Assembly (NCBI RefSeq): GCF_004138205.1 | Contig: NZ_RXNQ01000001.1 | Span: 62,001 to 126,000 of the forward strand | Length of the DNA stretch: 64,000 nucleotides | DNA from: Pedobacter sp. SYP-B3415 | Lineage (GTDB): Bacteria > Bacteroidota > Bacteroidia > Sphingobacteriales > Sphingobacteriaceae | Direction of reading: 5' to 3' | In this document: one piece after another, positions 26,567 to 35,665 of the stretch | Layout: each line of letters begins with the position of its first letter | Numbering within the stretch: the first letter of the stretch is position 1 | The notes under the pieces: model-generated | What the model was told of the DNA's origin: nothing | The model's database searches: none | Seen by the model: the letters and a program-made list of their open reading frames with translations, nothing else | Program-made: the position numbers and the translations under genes

Positions 26567-26622
26567 GCATTTTAGACAAAAAGCAATTATCATTGCCCCT
26601 TAGACCAGCTAATAAGCAAAAG

Positions 26623-28539
26623 ATGAGCAAGCCTTTATTCAACGAATTTTCCACCGTCCCAAGTCTGCTGCGAAATGTCGTAGAAAACATACATCCGCCA
26701 ACTGAAACTTTTCTGATCGATAAAAAAGGTGCGGAATGGGAAGAAATATCGTTCGAAACCACGCTGAAAAGGGCTGACGCTGTATCGGCCTTCTTTCTTG
26801 AAAAAGGCATTACGAAAGGCGACAGGATGGGTCTCATGATTGAAAACTCGCCTGAATACGTCTATTACGATCAGGGCATCCAGCAGATAGGAGCAATCAA
26901 CGTTTCAGTCTACCCAACCCTGTCGGAGCAGGAGGTTGCCTATATCATCAACGATTCCGGACTCAAAGCCATTCTTGTCGGGAATAATTTTTTATACCGG
27001 AAAGTTCTTAAGATCGCCGCCAACTGTAAAGAACTGCGCTATATCATACCCGCATTTGCAGACTTTGCCAAAATCGCTGTACCGGAGGGCTTACCGGCCG
27101 AGGTAATTGCATTTAATGACATTCTGCAGCTGAAACAACAGGTCACAGCCGCCGAAAAGGCTGCCATAGACCAAAGCCGTCGTCTGCTGCTGCCGCAGGA
27201 TGTGTCGTCACTGATCTATACGTCAGGTACAACCGGGATTCCGAAGGGCGTAATGCTTACGCACAGCAACTTCGTTGAAAATGTAAAGGTTTGCCTGCAA
27301 CAGATCCCCGTGATTGATAAAACTGAAACTTTCCTTTCTTTTCTCCCGCTGTCGCACGTGTTTGAACGAACAGCCACCTACCACGTTTGTTGTGCTCAGG
27401 GCTGTAAGATTGCCTTTGCACAAAGTCTCGAGCTGCTCGCTAAAAATATGGGCGAAGTCCGGCCTACCGTTATGAATTGCGTACCCAGGCTGCTTGAACG
27501 CATTCACGACAAAGCTATCAAATCAGGCACCAGCGCCGGCGGTGTCAAAGCCTCAATATTTACCTGGGCACTTGAAACCGGACAGGCTTACCGCCAGAAA
27601 AAGGAAGCTGGTAAAAATCCGGGTATCATGCTTTCAGCAAAAAAAGCGCTGGCCGAAAAGCTCGTCTTCAGCAAAATCAAGGAAAAGACCGGAGGCCGGC
27701 TCAAATTCATGATATCCGGCGGAGCCGCTCTGCCAAGAAACGTTGGTGAGTTTTTTGGGAACCTGGGCATAAAGATACTTGAAGGCTTCGGTCTTACCGA
27801 GACATCGCCGGTTATGAGCGTTACAGAGTATCACCGCCAGGTGTACGGTACCGTTGGTCGTGTAATCCCCGGCATAGAAATCGGCATTCAGGACATCGAT
27901 ACAAAACAGTTCCACTCAGTGCAGACGCACGAAAAGTTTGATGAAAACTTTGAGTGCGCAGAAGGCGAAATTGTGGTGCGCGGCCACTGCGTTATGAAAG
28001 GGTACTTTAATAAACCTGCTGAGACCGCTGAGGCAATAGACCGCGACGGATGGTTTCATACTGGCGATATAGGCCGTTTTTTTAAAGGCAACCTGCAAAT
28101 TACAGACAGGCTGAAAAATATGATCGTGAATGCGTATGGCAAAAACGTATACCCTACCCCGGTCGAAAATATCTACTTAAAAAGCACAAAAATAGACCAG
28201 CTTTTTCTTATCGGCGACAAAAAGGAATACATCACTGCTATCGTCATTCCCAATCGTGAAAACCTTGAAGAGCAATTCGGACTTAAAGACGATTTTTTTC
28301 AGTCGCCTGAAGTGTTTATCGAGGACCAAAACATCCATGACTGGATCTCCTCAGACATCCGGAAGCTGTCTGGAGAATTAGCCAAGTTCGAGCGTATCAG
28401 GAACTTCAAAATTAAACGTACACCTTTTAGCCAGGAAGCGGGAGAGATTACCCCTACGCTGAAGATCAAAAGACGTGTGGTAGAGCAGAAGTATGCCCAG
28501 GCTATAAAAGATCTTTACGCTGCTGAGGTTGAAGAGTAG
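26623..28539 (+). CDS. Long-chain fatty acid-CoA ligase (AMP-forming)
   Basis: 638 residues from MSKPLFNEFSTVPSL. The frame opens upstream at 26554, but that part lies in the isc terminator. The ATP/AMP motif is IYTSGTTGIPKGV (about 198-210), and the second motif is LEGFGLTETSPVMSV. The hinge and C-terminal lid include DGWFHTGDIGRF, DRLKNMIVNAYGKNVYP and a lysine in TLKIKRR. It activates fatty acids to acyl-CoA for lipid synthesis or degradation at the inner membrane face. It stands alone, with lysS downstream. Confidence 0.92.
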   Translation: MSKPLFNEFSTVPSLLRNVVENIHPPTETFLIDKKGAEWEEISFETTLKRADAVSAFFLEKGITKGDRMGLMIENSPEYVYYDQGIQQIGAINVSVYPTLSEQEVAYIINDSGLKAILVGNNFLYRKVLKIAANCKELRYIIPAFADFAKIAVPEGLPAEVIAFNDILQLKQQVTAAEKAAIDQSRRLLLPQDVSSLIYTSGTTGIPKGVMLTHSNFVENVKVCLQQIPVIDKTETFLSFLPLSHVFERTATYHVCCAQGCKIAFAQSLELLAKNMGEVRPTVMNCVPRLLERIHDKAIKSGTSAGGVKASIFTWALETGQAYRQKKEAGKNPGIMLSAKKALAEKLVFSKIKEKTGGRLKFMISGGAALPRNVGEFFGNLGIKILEGFGLTETSPVMSVTEYHRQVYGTVGRVIPGIEIGIQDIDTKQFHSVQTHEKFDENFECAEGEIVVRGHCVMKGYFNKPAETAEAIDRDGWFHTGDIGRFFKGNLQITDRLKNMIVNAYGKNVYPTPVENIYLKSTKIDQLFLIGDKKEYITAIVIPNRENLEEQFGLKDDFFQSPEVFIEDQNIHDWISSDIRKLSGELAKFERIRNFKIKRTPFSQEAGEITPTLKIKRRVVEQKYAQAIKDLYAAEVEE

Positions 28540-28583
28540 GCCGGGCGACCGTTTACCGGCATGGAAAACCGGGCTGAAATCAC

Positions 28584-28591
28584 TATTTTTG
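28584..28591 (+). promoter_or_regulatory. -7 promoter box of lysS
   Basis: TATTTTTG (TAnnTTTG), 16 nt before the ATG. Confidence 0.55.
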
Positions 28592-28607
28592 CAAAAAATT
28601 ACCACGA

Positions 28608-30329
28608 ATGATCACAGGACTATCCGAACAGGAAATATTACGTCGTGACGCACTCAGGCAACTCCGCGAATTGGGTATTGAACCCTATCCGGCAGAAACT
28701 TATGAAGTAAATGCCCATGCAGCCGATATAAATGCAAATTACGAAAGAGACAAAACTGCTTACAAAAACATCAATATTGCAGGCCGCATCATGACCCGCC
28801 GTATAATGGGTAGTGCCTCTTTTGCCGAGCTACAGGATTCAACCGGCCGCATACAGATCTACCTGAAACGTGATGACCTTTGTCCTGGCGAAGACAAAAC
28901 CCTCTACAATACCGTATTCAAAAAATTGCTTGATCTGGGCGATTATATTGGCGTAAAGGGATATGTGTTTACGACGCAGACCGGCGAGATCTCCGTGCAT
29001 GTTACAGAATTTACTGTTCTTGCCAAATCGCTCAGACCGCTGCCCATTGTAAAGCGGGACGAAACGGGTGCCGTCTATGACGGATTTACAGACCCGGAGA
29101 TGCGCTATCGGATGAGGTATGTCGATCTTACCGTGAATCCTGAAAACAGGGATATTTTTCAGCGCAGATCGCGGGTGATCAATTCAATGCGTTCTTATTT
29201 TGACAGCCAGGGCTGGATGGAAGTAGAAACACCAATCCTGCAGCCCATTCACGGCGGTGCCGCCGCCCGGCCCTTCGCTACCCACCACAATACGCTCGAC
29301 ATGCCCCTCTACCTGCGCATAGCCAATGAGCTTTATCTGAAAAGACTGATTGTTGCAGGCTTTGACGGCGTATATGAGTTTGGAAAAATGTTCAGGAATG
29401 AAGGCATGGACCGTACGCATAATCCGGAGTTTACCTCGATGGAGATTTATGTAGCCTATAAGGATTACATCTGGATGATGGCCATGGTTGAGGAGTGCCT
29501 GGAGAAAGTTGCTGTGGCTACAACCGGATCAGCGAAAGTAACGGTTGGTAACCATGAAATAAACTTCGAAGGCCCGTATGAAAAGTTGAGCATGTATGAG
29601 TCCATTCTGAAATACACGGGCATAGACGTTTCAGAAATGACCGAGGCCCAGCTTGCAGACACTTGCCGTAGCCTGAACATTGAGATTGACGGCTCTATGG
29701 GACGCGGGAAACTGATCGATGAGCTTTTCAGCGAAAAGGTCGAATCAAACCTGATCCAGCCCACATACATTACCGATTATCCGGTCGAGATGACCCCGCT
29801 TGCAAAAAAACACCGCAGCAAGGAAGGCCTGGTTGAACGCTTTGAGCTTTTTGTAAATGGTAAGGAGATCGCTAATGCATATTCCGAGCTTAATGATCCG
29901 ATAGACCAGCGGGAGCGTTTTGAAGAACAGCTGAAACTTGCTGCCCGCGGTGATGACGAGGCCATGGCAATGGACGACGATTTTGTGCGTGCGCTGGAGT
30001 ATGGCATGCCGCCAACATCCGGCCTGGGCATCGGTATTGACCGCCTCGTCATGCTGCTTACCAACCAAAGCACTATCCAGGAGGTACTTTTCTTCCCGCA
30101 GATGCGCCCCGAGAAAAAAGCAAAGGTCACGAGCGATGAGGACTTTGTAAATGCAGGAGTTCCCGCAGAATGGGTTCAGGTAATCCGCAAAATGAACATC
30201 AATACGATTGACGAGCTAAAAGCCGCTAACCCGAATAAAGTATTTAACGACCTCGGCGGCATGAGAAAAAAACTGAAGCTGGACATTACCATGCCGGCTA
30301 AAGAAGATGTGATGACCTGGTTCAGTTAA
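28608..30329 (+). CDS. lysS: Lysyl-tRNA synthetase, class II
   Basis: A 573-residue enzyme charging tRNA-Lys. The N-terminal OB-fold covers about residues 50-175. The class II catalytic core follows, with [17 protein letters not shown] (motif 1 region), [18 protein letters not shown] (motif 2) and [15 protein letters not shown] (motif 3). The enzyme is about 65 residues longer than the E. coli protein. The extra C-terminal part (after FFPQMRPEK) contains [19 protein letters not shown] and resembles a helical hairpin module seen in Bacteroidota LysS. A strong terminator follows. Confidence 0.96.
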   Translation: MITGLSEQEILRRDALRQLRELGIEPYPAETYEVNAHAADINANYERDKTAYKNINIAGRIMTRRIMGSASFAELQDSTGRIQIYLKRDDLCPGEDKTLYNTVFKKLLDLGDYIGVKGYVFTTQTGEISVHVTEFTVLAKSLRPLPIVKRDETGAVYDGFTDPEMRYRMRYVDLTVNPENRDIFQRRSRVINSMRSYFDSQGWMEVETPILQPIHGGAAARPFATHHNTLDMPLYLRIANELYLKRLIVAGFDGVYEFGKMFRNEGMDRTHNPEFTSMEIYVAYKDYIWMMAMVEECLEKVAVATTGSAKVTVGNHEINFEGPYEKLSMYESILKYTGIDVSEMTEAQLADTCRSLNIEIDGSMGRGKLIDELFSEKVESNLIQPTYITDYPVEMTPLAKKHRSKEGLVERFELFVNGKEIANAYSELNDPIDQRERFEEQLKLAARGDDEAMAMDDDFVRALEYGMPPTSGLGIGIDRLVMLLTNQSTIQEVLFFPQMRPEKKAKVTSDEDFVNAGVPAEWVQVIRKMNINTIDELKAANPNKVFNDLGGMRKKLKLDITMPAKEDVMTWFS

Positions 30330-30349
30330 CACAAACATAACAAAAGCTT

Positions 30350-30386
30350 AAAAGCCCCTGAAACTCTTGTTTCAGGGGCTTTTTTA
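30350..30386 (+). terminator. Terminator of lysS
   Basis: A perfect 15-bp stem (30350-30364 and 30369-30383) with a TCTT loop and a T-run, one of the strongest hairpins in the window. The tail continues into TATTTTTA, one base from the -7 consensus. Confidence 0.92.
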
Positions 30387-30423
30387 TTTTTACAAATGCC
30401 TAACGGCTAATAACTTGAAAATT

Positions 30424-30639
30424 ATGAACGGTTCAATCCTTGAAATTACAGAAAGCGAATACTGTATCAAACTTAACAAAGACGTTTTTGATCTTTCGCT
30501 GGTTCATCAGCTGATTAAACGCATTCAGGCCGAAGAATTTTTTTTCCGCCGCAAGGCAGAAGAAGAAGATGGAGACCTGCTGAGCCGCCGCGCCAGCCGC
30601 GAGGAACTGGAAGGCTTTGATTACCTCGGGGATAAGTAG
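30424..30639 (+). CDS. Small conserved-looking protein of unknown function
   Basis: 71 residues from MNGSILEITESEYCIKLNK. An in-frame start at 30367 lies within the lysS terminator and is unlikely. The protein is mixed: an N-terminal strand-rich part is followed by a charged helix (RRKAEEEDGDLLSRRASREE). There is no signal peptide or membrane segment. The charged tail and length resemble small antitoxin-like or regulatory proteins, but no partner toxin is next to it. Codon use is like the neighbours. The function is unknown. Confidence 0.55.
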   Translation: MNGSILEITESEYCIKLNKDVFDLSLVHQLIKRIQAEEFFFRRKAEEEDGDLLSRRASREELEGFDYLGDK

Positions 30640-30682
30640 CGCCGGACCGTTGGCCGCTAATGGCGCACACAGCCCGAAGACT

Positions 30683-31222
30683 CTACCTGTACCTCACCTG
30701 TTGCTGCTTATCCATCATGCCCATTTGATCTTTCATCTGTTTGATCTGTTCGGCAAGCAGCTTATTCTTATCCGCCTTCTTGGCTTCAGACAAATACATC
30801 TGCGCCTCGCGTTTGTTCCGTTTGGCCATTGCAATGCCGGCCAGGCTTAATTTAGCCAGCGCAATGTTATGGTCCATCTGCATGCCGAGGGCAAGCGACT
30901 TCTTAAAATATTTTTCACTCTGCATGGGCGCCCGGCGGCTCTCAATGAGTCCGATAAGCAGATGATAGTAGCCATGCTGAGGTTTGATCAGCTGGCTTTC
31001 ATAGTTCGTAATGCGCTTTAAAAACTGCTCGGCCTTAGGCATATTGTCTTTGCGTAAAAACCATTGCGCAAGCAGCATATTTTCATTGAAAAAGAAAGTA
31101 ACAAAAACAAGTAGGCTGATAAGAACGGCCAGGATTCCCCAGCCCCAGAAACCGTAGAAGAAAAGCGCTACCGCACCACCTAAAAGCGCAAACCCGACGA
31201 TCAACCTGATGATATTTGGCAT
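30683..31222 (-). CDS. Membrane-anchored protein with TPR-like helices
   Basis: 179 residues from MPNIIRLIVGFALLGG; the frame extends to 31270, but the later ATG starts the hydrophobic N-terminus. Two adjacent transmembrane segments span about residues 4-48. The soluble rest (about 55-165) is helical, with AEQFLKRITNYESQL and SEKYFKKSLALGMQM, which fit degenerate TPR repeats. A charged, Met- and Gln-rich tail ends the protein. The likely location is the inner membrane with a cytoplasmic helical domain. No function is evident. Confidence 0.7.
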   Translation of the reverse strand: MPNIIRLIVGFALLGGAVALFFYGFWGWGILAVLISLLVFVTFFFNENMLLAQWFLRKDNMPKAEQFLKRITNYESQLIKPQHGYYHLLIGLIESRRAPMQSEKYFKKSLALGMQMDHNIALAKLSLAGIAMAKRNKREAQMYLSEAKKADKNKLLAEQIKQMKDQMGMMDKQQQVRYR

Positions 31223-31314
31223 ATGTTTGTGAATTATAATTTTTGTGCAAATATCGTGTTTAGATGCCAATTAATAGATTATAAAATGATATTTTCAGCG
31301 AAAATTGCTAAAAC

Positions 31315-31833
31315 ATGAAAGCAGCACTTATACTCATCTTCAGCCTTTTTACCATGACCGCATTCTCACAGGACCTGAACAGAAAAATGCAGGACGCAAT
31401 CCGCAACAAGGAAGTTTTGATAGACCGCTGCGATCGCGCGGGAGTCGTATCTTTCCCTGAATTTAAGGAGATGTATGATGCTGTTTACCCCTCGTACGTT
31501 CCTGACTCGGCCACAACACCACAGCTAAAGCAGGCATTATCAGCCGGACAAAAGATCACGATTGTTCTTGGAACATGGTGCGGAGACAGTAAACTACAGG
31601 TTCCTCACTTTCTGAAAGTGCTTGATGAAGCGGGATTCCCTGCAGAAAAGGTATCTTTTGTTGCTGTCGACGGAAACAAAAAGGCCGGTAAAGGTCTTAT
31701 TGATAAGCTGGCAATTGAGCGTGTTCCTACTTTTATCGTAACTGATAAAAAAGGGACGGAACTTGGTCGTATCACTGAGCATCCAAAACAAACGCTTGAG
31801 AAAGATCTGCTGGCTATTGTGCAAAAAAAATAA
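31315..31833 (+). CDS. Thioredoxin-like exported protein with a single active-site cysteine
   Basis: 172 residues with a signal peptide (MKAALILIFSLFTMTAFSQ) and a thioredoxin fold. The active site reads TWCGDSK (Cys89) instead of CxxC, so the second, resolving cysteine is a serine. The cis-proline loop ERVPTFIVTD is intact. Proteins with a WCGDS motif are known in Bacteroidota (Thioredoxin_9 type). Lacking the resolving cysteine, it could form mixed disulfides or only bind partners, so reductase activity should not be assumed. It lies 15 bp before ung. Confidence 0.85.
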   Translation: MKAALILIFSLFTMTAFSQDLNRKMQDAIRNKEVLIDRCDRAGVVSFPEFKEMYDAVYPSYVPDSATTPQLKQALSAGQKITIVLGTWCGDSKLQVPHFLKVLDEAGFPAEKVSFVAVDGNKKAGKGLIDKLAIERVPTFIVTDKKGTELGRITEHPKQTLEKDLLAIVQKK

Positions 31834-31848
31834 TAAGCGCATAACCTT

Positions 31849-32529
31849 ATGTCTGTAAACCTTGAGCCGGGCTGGCTGGCCGTACTTGAACAGGAATTCG
31901 AAAAGAATTATATGGTAAACCTCCGTGCATTTCTTGAAGAAGAAAAGCACAAGGGGATGAAAATATATCCAAAAGGCAGCGAAATCTTCAATGCCCTGAA
32001 CACAACGTCATTTGACAATGTCAAAGTCGTCATTCTGGGGCAGGATCCCTACCACGGCGCCGGACAAGCACATGGCCTTTCATTTTCGGTTCAGAAGGGC
32101 GTAGTTATTCCGCCTTCGTTAAAAAATATTTATAAAGAGCTGGAAGCTGACATTCCCGGTTTCCGGACACCGGCCCACGGCAACCTGACCCATTGGGCAG
32201 AGCAGGGTGTGCTGTTGCTGAACGCCACGCTGACAGTTCGCGCCTCCGAAGCAGGATCGCATCAGAAACGGGGCTGGGAAAACTTCACCGACGAAATTAT
32301 ACGCGCACTTTCTGCTAAAAAGAAAAATGTAGTATTTCTGCTTTGGGGGCGTTATGCACAGGAGAAGGCTGCATTAATTGACGAAACGAAGCACCACATT
32401 CTTAAGGCAGCTCACCCCTCGCCGTTCTCTGTACACAATGGTTTCTTCGGCTCACGGCACTTCTCAAAAACGAATGAACTGCTCAGACAGCATAATCTGA
32501 AGCCCATAGACTGGCAAATCGCGGACTAA
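31849..32529 (+). CDS. ung: Uracil-DNA glycosylase, family 1
   Basis: A 226-residue DNA repair enzyme removing uracil. The water-activating motif is GQDPYHG with Asp66, and the leucine-loop motif HPSPFS lies near residue 190. LLLNATLTVR and VFLLWGRYAQ are also typical. Both catalytic motifs are intact. It lies 15 bp after the thioredoxin-like gene and is convergent with the Lrp-type regulator. Confidence 0.96.
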   Translation: MSVNLEPGWLAVLEQEFEKNYMVNLRAFLEEEKHKGMKIYPKGSEIFNALNTTSFDNVKVVILGQDPYHGAGQAHGLSFSVQKGVVIPPSLKNIYKELEADIPGFRTPAHGNLTHWAEQGVLLLNATLTVRASEAGSHQKRGWENFTDEIIRALSAKKKNVVFLLWGRYAQEKAALIDETKHHILKAAHPSPFSVHNGFFGSRHFSKTNELLRQHNLKPIDWQIAD

Positions 32530-32565
32530 ACTGTAGACAGCGGTCTACCATAGACCATAACTTCC

Positions 32566-33036
32566 CTAGTACTCCAGCGGAATAATCGGTTCTTTTTTCG
32601 TTGTAGACATGATCATCATCGTCTGGAAAGTCTTTACAACAGAAATCTTGCTGATCTTATCCATAATAAGCCTTTCATAGGCCTTTATATCTTTTACATA
32701 TACCTTAAGCAGGAAGTCTGCCTGCCCGGTAACATGATGACACTCAGTAATCTCCTTGATCTGATTCACCTCGTCTAAAAAGATCTGTATCGTATTGTTT
32801 TTATGAAAATCAAGCTGGATCTGGATAAAGGTCTTAATGCCGAGGCCAAGTTTTTCCTCATCGACCAGCGCATGATAACTCTTTATAAAACCCGACATCT
32901 CCAGTTTGCGCACGCGTTCAAGTGTTGGTGCTGGCGACAGGCCGATCTCCTGCGAAAGTAAAAGGTTGGTTATTCTTCCGTTCTCCTGAAGAATCTTTAA
33001 AATCTTCAGATCTGTCTTATCTAGTTCAGCTGCCAT
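32566..33036 (-). CDS. Lrp/AsnC-family transcriptional regulator
   Basis: A 156-residue regulator with an N-terminal winged helix-turn-helix (LKILQENGRITNLLLSQEIGL with SPAPTLERVRKLEMSGFI) and a C-terminal RAM effector domain (about 70-145). The regulator type responds to amino acids, but the ligand cannot be predicted. The start is 114 bp from the divergent DtxR-type gene, so the shared AT-rich intergenic region could carry both promoters. Confidence 0.92.
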   Translation of the reverse strand: MAAELDKTDLKILKILQENGRITNLLLSQEIGLSPAPTLERVRKLEMSGFIKSYHALVDEEKLGLGIKTFIQIQLDFHKNNTIQIFLDEVNQIKEITECHHVTGQADFLLKVYVKDIKAYERLIMDKISKISVVKTFQTMMIMSTTKKEPIIPLEY

Positions 33037-33110
33037 GGGGCAAAGTTAAACATTAGACCAAATTTTATTCTAAAAATCTACACAACTTTTATCAAATATT
33101 TTATTCAGAA

Positions 33111-33132
33111 TTTTTTAGATTTACCTAAAAAA
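33111..33132. promoter_or_regulatory. Palindromic operator upstream of the DtxR-type gene
   Basis: A perfect 8-bp inverted repeat TTTTTTAG-ATTTAC-CTAAAAAA, 18 bp before the start of the regulator gene. Its inner part TTTAG-N6-CTAAA recurs in front of the TonB-dependent receptor (38003-38018). Autoregulation by the encoded metal regulator is the simplest reading. Confidence 0.6.
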
Positions 33133-33150
33133 TTTATTAGATAGTTTAAA

Positions 33151-33804
33151 ATGCAAAGTTTTACTGAGGAGAATTACCTTAAGGCGATTTATCACCTCAC
33201 TGAGCAGCCTGATCAGTATGTGCAGACAAATGCCATTGCCGAACGGCTGCAAACCAAAGCTGCCTCGGTCACTGATATGATGAAAAAACTGGCAGATAAA
33301 GGATTAATTGATTATGTCAGATATACGGGCGCTAAACTTACTGAAACAGGGTACCAGACGGCGGTCGGAATTGTCCGGAAACACCGTCTTTGGGAGGTTT
33401 TTCTTGTCGAAACGCTAAATTTCAAATGGGATGAAGTGCATGACGTTGCAGAAGAACTTGAACACATCAACTCTGTGCTGCTTATTGAACGTCTTGATGA
33501 ATTTTTGGGCTTTCCACGCACTGACCCCCACGGCGATCCGATCCCCGATAAACACGGCAAATTTGAAAAGCGAAGTTTTATAAAGCTTTCAAAACTCACA
33601 GCCGGAAGTTCGGGTACGGTAACCGGCGTAAGCGAACACTCAACACCTTTCCTGAAACATCTCGAAAAACTCGGACTTACGCTTGGCGCACGTATCGAGG
33701 TGAGCGAGGTAAGTGAATTTGACGGCTCTGTAGAACTTGTACTGAATAATAAAAACATAAACATCAGCCGCGATGTTGCGAAACATATTCTGATCAATAC
33801 CTGA
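33151..33804 (+). CDS. mntR: DtxR/MntR-family metal-dependent repressor
   Basis: A 217-residue regulator. The winged helix (about 5-70) contains AIAERLQTKAASVTDMMKKL. The dimerisation and metal-binding domain (about 75-140) includes HRLWEVFLVETLNFKWDEVH and AEELEHINSVLLIERLDEFL, and a FeoA/SH3-like C-terminal domain spans about 150-217. Members bind Mn2+ or Fe2+ and repress uptake genes. The next gene, 1 bp after the stop, encodes an Nramp transporter, so manganese (MntR) is more likely than iron, though this is inferred from context. A palindrome stands just upstream. Confidence 0.88.
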   Translation: MQSFTEENYLKAIYHLTEQPDQYVQTNAIAERLQTKAASVTDMMKKLADKGLIDYVRYTGAKLTETGYQTAVGIVRKHRLWEVFLVETLNFKWDEVHDVAEELEHINSVLLIERLDEFLGFPRTDPHGDPIPDKHGKFEKRSFIKLSKLTAGSSGTVTGVSEHSTPFLKHLEKLGLTLGARIEVSEVSEFDGSVELVLNNKNINISRDVAKHILINT

Positions 33805-33805
33805 C

Positions 33806-35665
33806 ATGTCATCTGAATCATTAAGCGAAGTACACCACAGCGTTTCTACGAGCAAGCGAAAAGGCTGGAAACGGATCATTTCTTTCCTCGGGCCGGCATA
33901 CCTTGTAAGCGTAGGTTATATGGATCCGGGAAACTGGGCTACCGACATTGCAGGCGGAAGCAAATTCGGCTATCAGCTGATCTGGGTGCTGCTTATGTCG
34001 AACCTGATCGCACTGCTTCTGCAGTCGCTCAGCGCCCGGCTGGGGATCGTACGCGGGCTTGATCTCGCACAGGCATCAAGACAGGCCTACCCGAAGTGGG
34101 TAAACTTGCCGCTGTTTGTGCTCGCCCAGACTGCCATAATTGCCTGCGATCTTGCTGAGATCATCGGCATGGCCATCGGTCTCCAGTTGTTGTTTGGCTT
34201 ACCGCTCATCTGGGGCATCTCTATTACGCTGCTTGACACTATTTTACTGCTCTTCCTGCTGAACAAGGGCATGCGTGCCATGGAAGGATTCATTGTATCG
34301 ATGGTGTTCATCGTGGGGATTGCGTTTCTTGCTGAAATGTTCATCGTAGAGCCCGCAGCAGGCGAAATTCTACAGGGCCTGAAACCCTCGGTTCTCTCCG
34401 GCGATGCCCTCTATATCGCCATAGGCATTATCGGTGCAACCGTTATGCCGCATAACCTCTATCTGCATTCTTCGCTTGTACAGACCAGGAAGATTGAACG
34501 GAGCAATAAAGGCATCCGCGAAGCACTGAAATTCAATCTGATAGACACTACAGTGGCGCTTAACCTGGCGTTTTTTGTCAATGCAGCCATTCTTATCCTT
34601 GCAGCGGCTGCTTTTTATCGCAACGGATTGCATGAGGTGGCCGAGATCCAGGATGCACATAAACTGCTGGAAAACATTTTTGGCAGCATAGCGCCTGCCC
34701 TGTTTGCCATTGCGCTTATCGCCGCCGGCCAAAGTTCTACAGTTACGGGGACACTCGCCGGGCAAATTGTCATGGAAGGACACATTAACCTCCGTATCCA
34801 ACCCTGGCTCAGGCGCCTGATCACCCGCTTGCTTGCCATTGCGCCGGCATTCTTCACCATTCTTCACTTTGGTGATGACGCCCTCGGCGGATTGCTCGTC
34901 CTGAGCCAGGTAGTATTAAGCCTGCAGCTCGGCTTTGCGGTCATTCCGCTGATCCATTTTACATCAGACAAAAAACTGATGAAAAATTTCGCTATTCCTG
35001 TGTGGGTTAAGATAATCGCATGGACCAGTGCACTGCTTATTGTTGTGCTCAACGTGAAACTGGTTATGGAAGAAATTGCTTCCTGGAGCGAGGGTTCAAA
35101 CGGCTGGATTGTACAGTTAATCGTTGTTCCGCTGGCTGTGCTTGTGGGGTTCCTGTTGCTGTACGTATTCGTACGTCCGCTGGTTCCAAGGATAGCCGGC
35201 CAGAGAACGATTGTGCCGCATGGCGATGCGCTGGAGATCGGCAACATTGAAAAAATAGATTACGAACGCATCGGTATTGCAGTCGATTTTTCAAAAAATG
35301 ACCGCAATACGATTCGTCATGCATTGATACAGGGTGGAAAAGACGCGCATTATTACCTGATTCATGTGGTCGAGACCGCGGCTGCGCGATATCATGGTGC
35401 AGGCGCAATGGATCATGAAACGCAGAGTGACCAGCAGAACCTGCAGAAGTATATCGAAAACCTGAACGAGCTAGGTTTTGATGCAAGCCTTTCTATCGGG
35501 TTTGGTGGTACGGCACGCGCCATCGCCACCATAGCAAGGGAAAAGGAACTGGACCTGCTGGTAATGGGTGCCCACGGGCATAGCGGAGTCAAGGATCTCA
35601 TCTTTGGAACAACGGTCGATGCCGTGCGGCATCGTGTGACTATTCCGGTACTGATTATTCGCTGA
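33806..35665 (+). CDS. mntH: Nramp divalent metal transporter fused to a UspA domain
   Basis: A 619-residue protein. The Nramp part (about 25-460) has around eleven membrane helices. The metal-binding motifs are DPGN (40-43) and MPHN (214-217). After the last membrane segments comes a cytosolic universal stress protein domain (about 480-619) with the nucleotide-binding signature GAHGHSGVKDLIFGTT. Nramp proteins import Mn2+ or Fe2+ with protons. UspA domains usually bind ATP or related nucleotides, so the fused domain may sense energy state. This is a domain fusion, not a frameshift. The stop abuts the stop of the convergent receptor gene. Confidence 0.93.
   Translation: MSSESLSEVHHSVSTSKRKGWKRIISFLGPAYLVSVGYMDPGNWATDIAGGSKFGYQLIWVLLMSNLIALLLQSLSARLGIVRGLDLAQASRQAYPKWVNLPLFVLAQTAIIACDLAEIIGMAIGLQLLFGLPLIWGISITLLDTILLLFLLNKGMRAMEGFIVSMVFIVGIAFLAEMFIVEPAAGEILQGLKPSVLSGDALYIAIGIIGATVMPHNLYLHSSLVQTRKIERSNKGIREALKFNLIDTTVALNLAFFVNAAILILAAAAFYRNGLHEVAEIQDAHKLLENIFGSIAPALFAIALIAAGQSSTVTGTLAGQIVMEGHINLRIQPWLRRLITRLLAIAPAFFTILHFGDDALGGLLVLSQVVLSLQLGFAVIPLIHFTSDKKLMKNFAIPVWVKIIAWTSALLIVVLNVKLVMEEIASWSEGSNGWIVQLIVVPLAVLVGFLLLYVFVRPLVPRIAGQRTIVPHGDALEIGNIEKIDYERIGIAVDFSKNDRNTIRHALIQGGKDAHYYLIHVVETAAARYHGAGAMDHETQSDQQNLQKYIENLNELGFDASLSIGFGGTARAIATIAREKELDLLVMGAHGHSGVKDLIFGTTVDAVRHRVTIPVLIIR

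Noticed and set aside
32533..32548. The hairpin GTAGAC-AGCG-GTCTAC as a terminator between ung and the Lrp gene
   Set aside because: The stem is short and no T-run follows on either strand.
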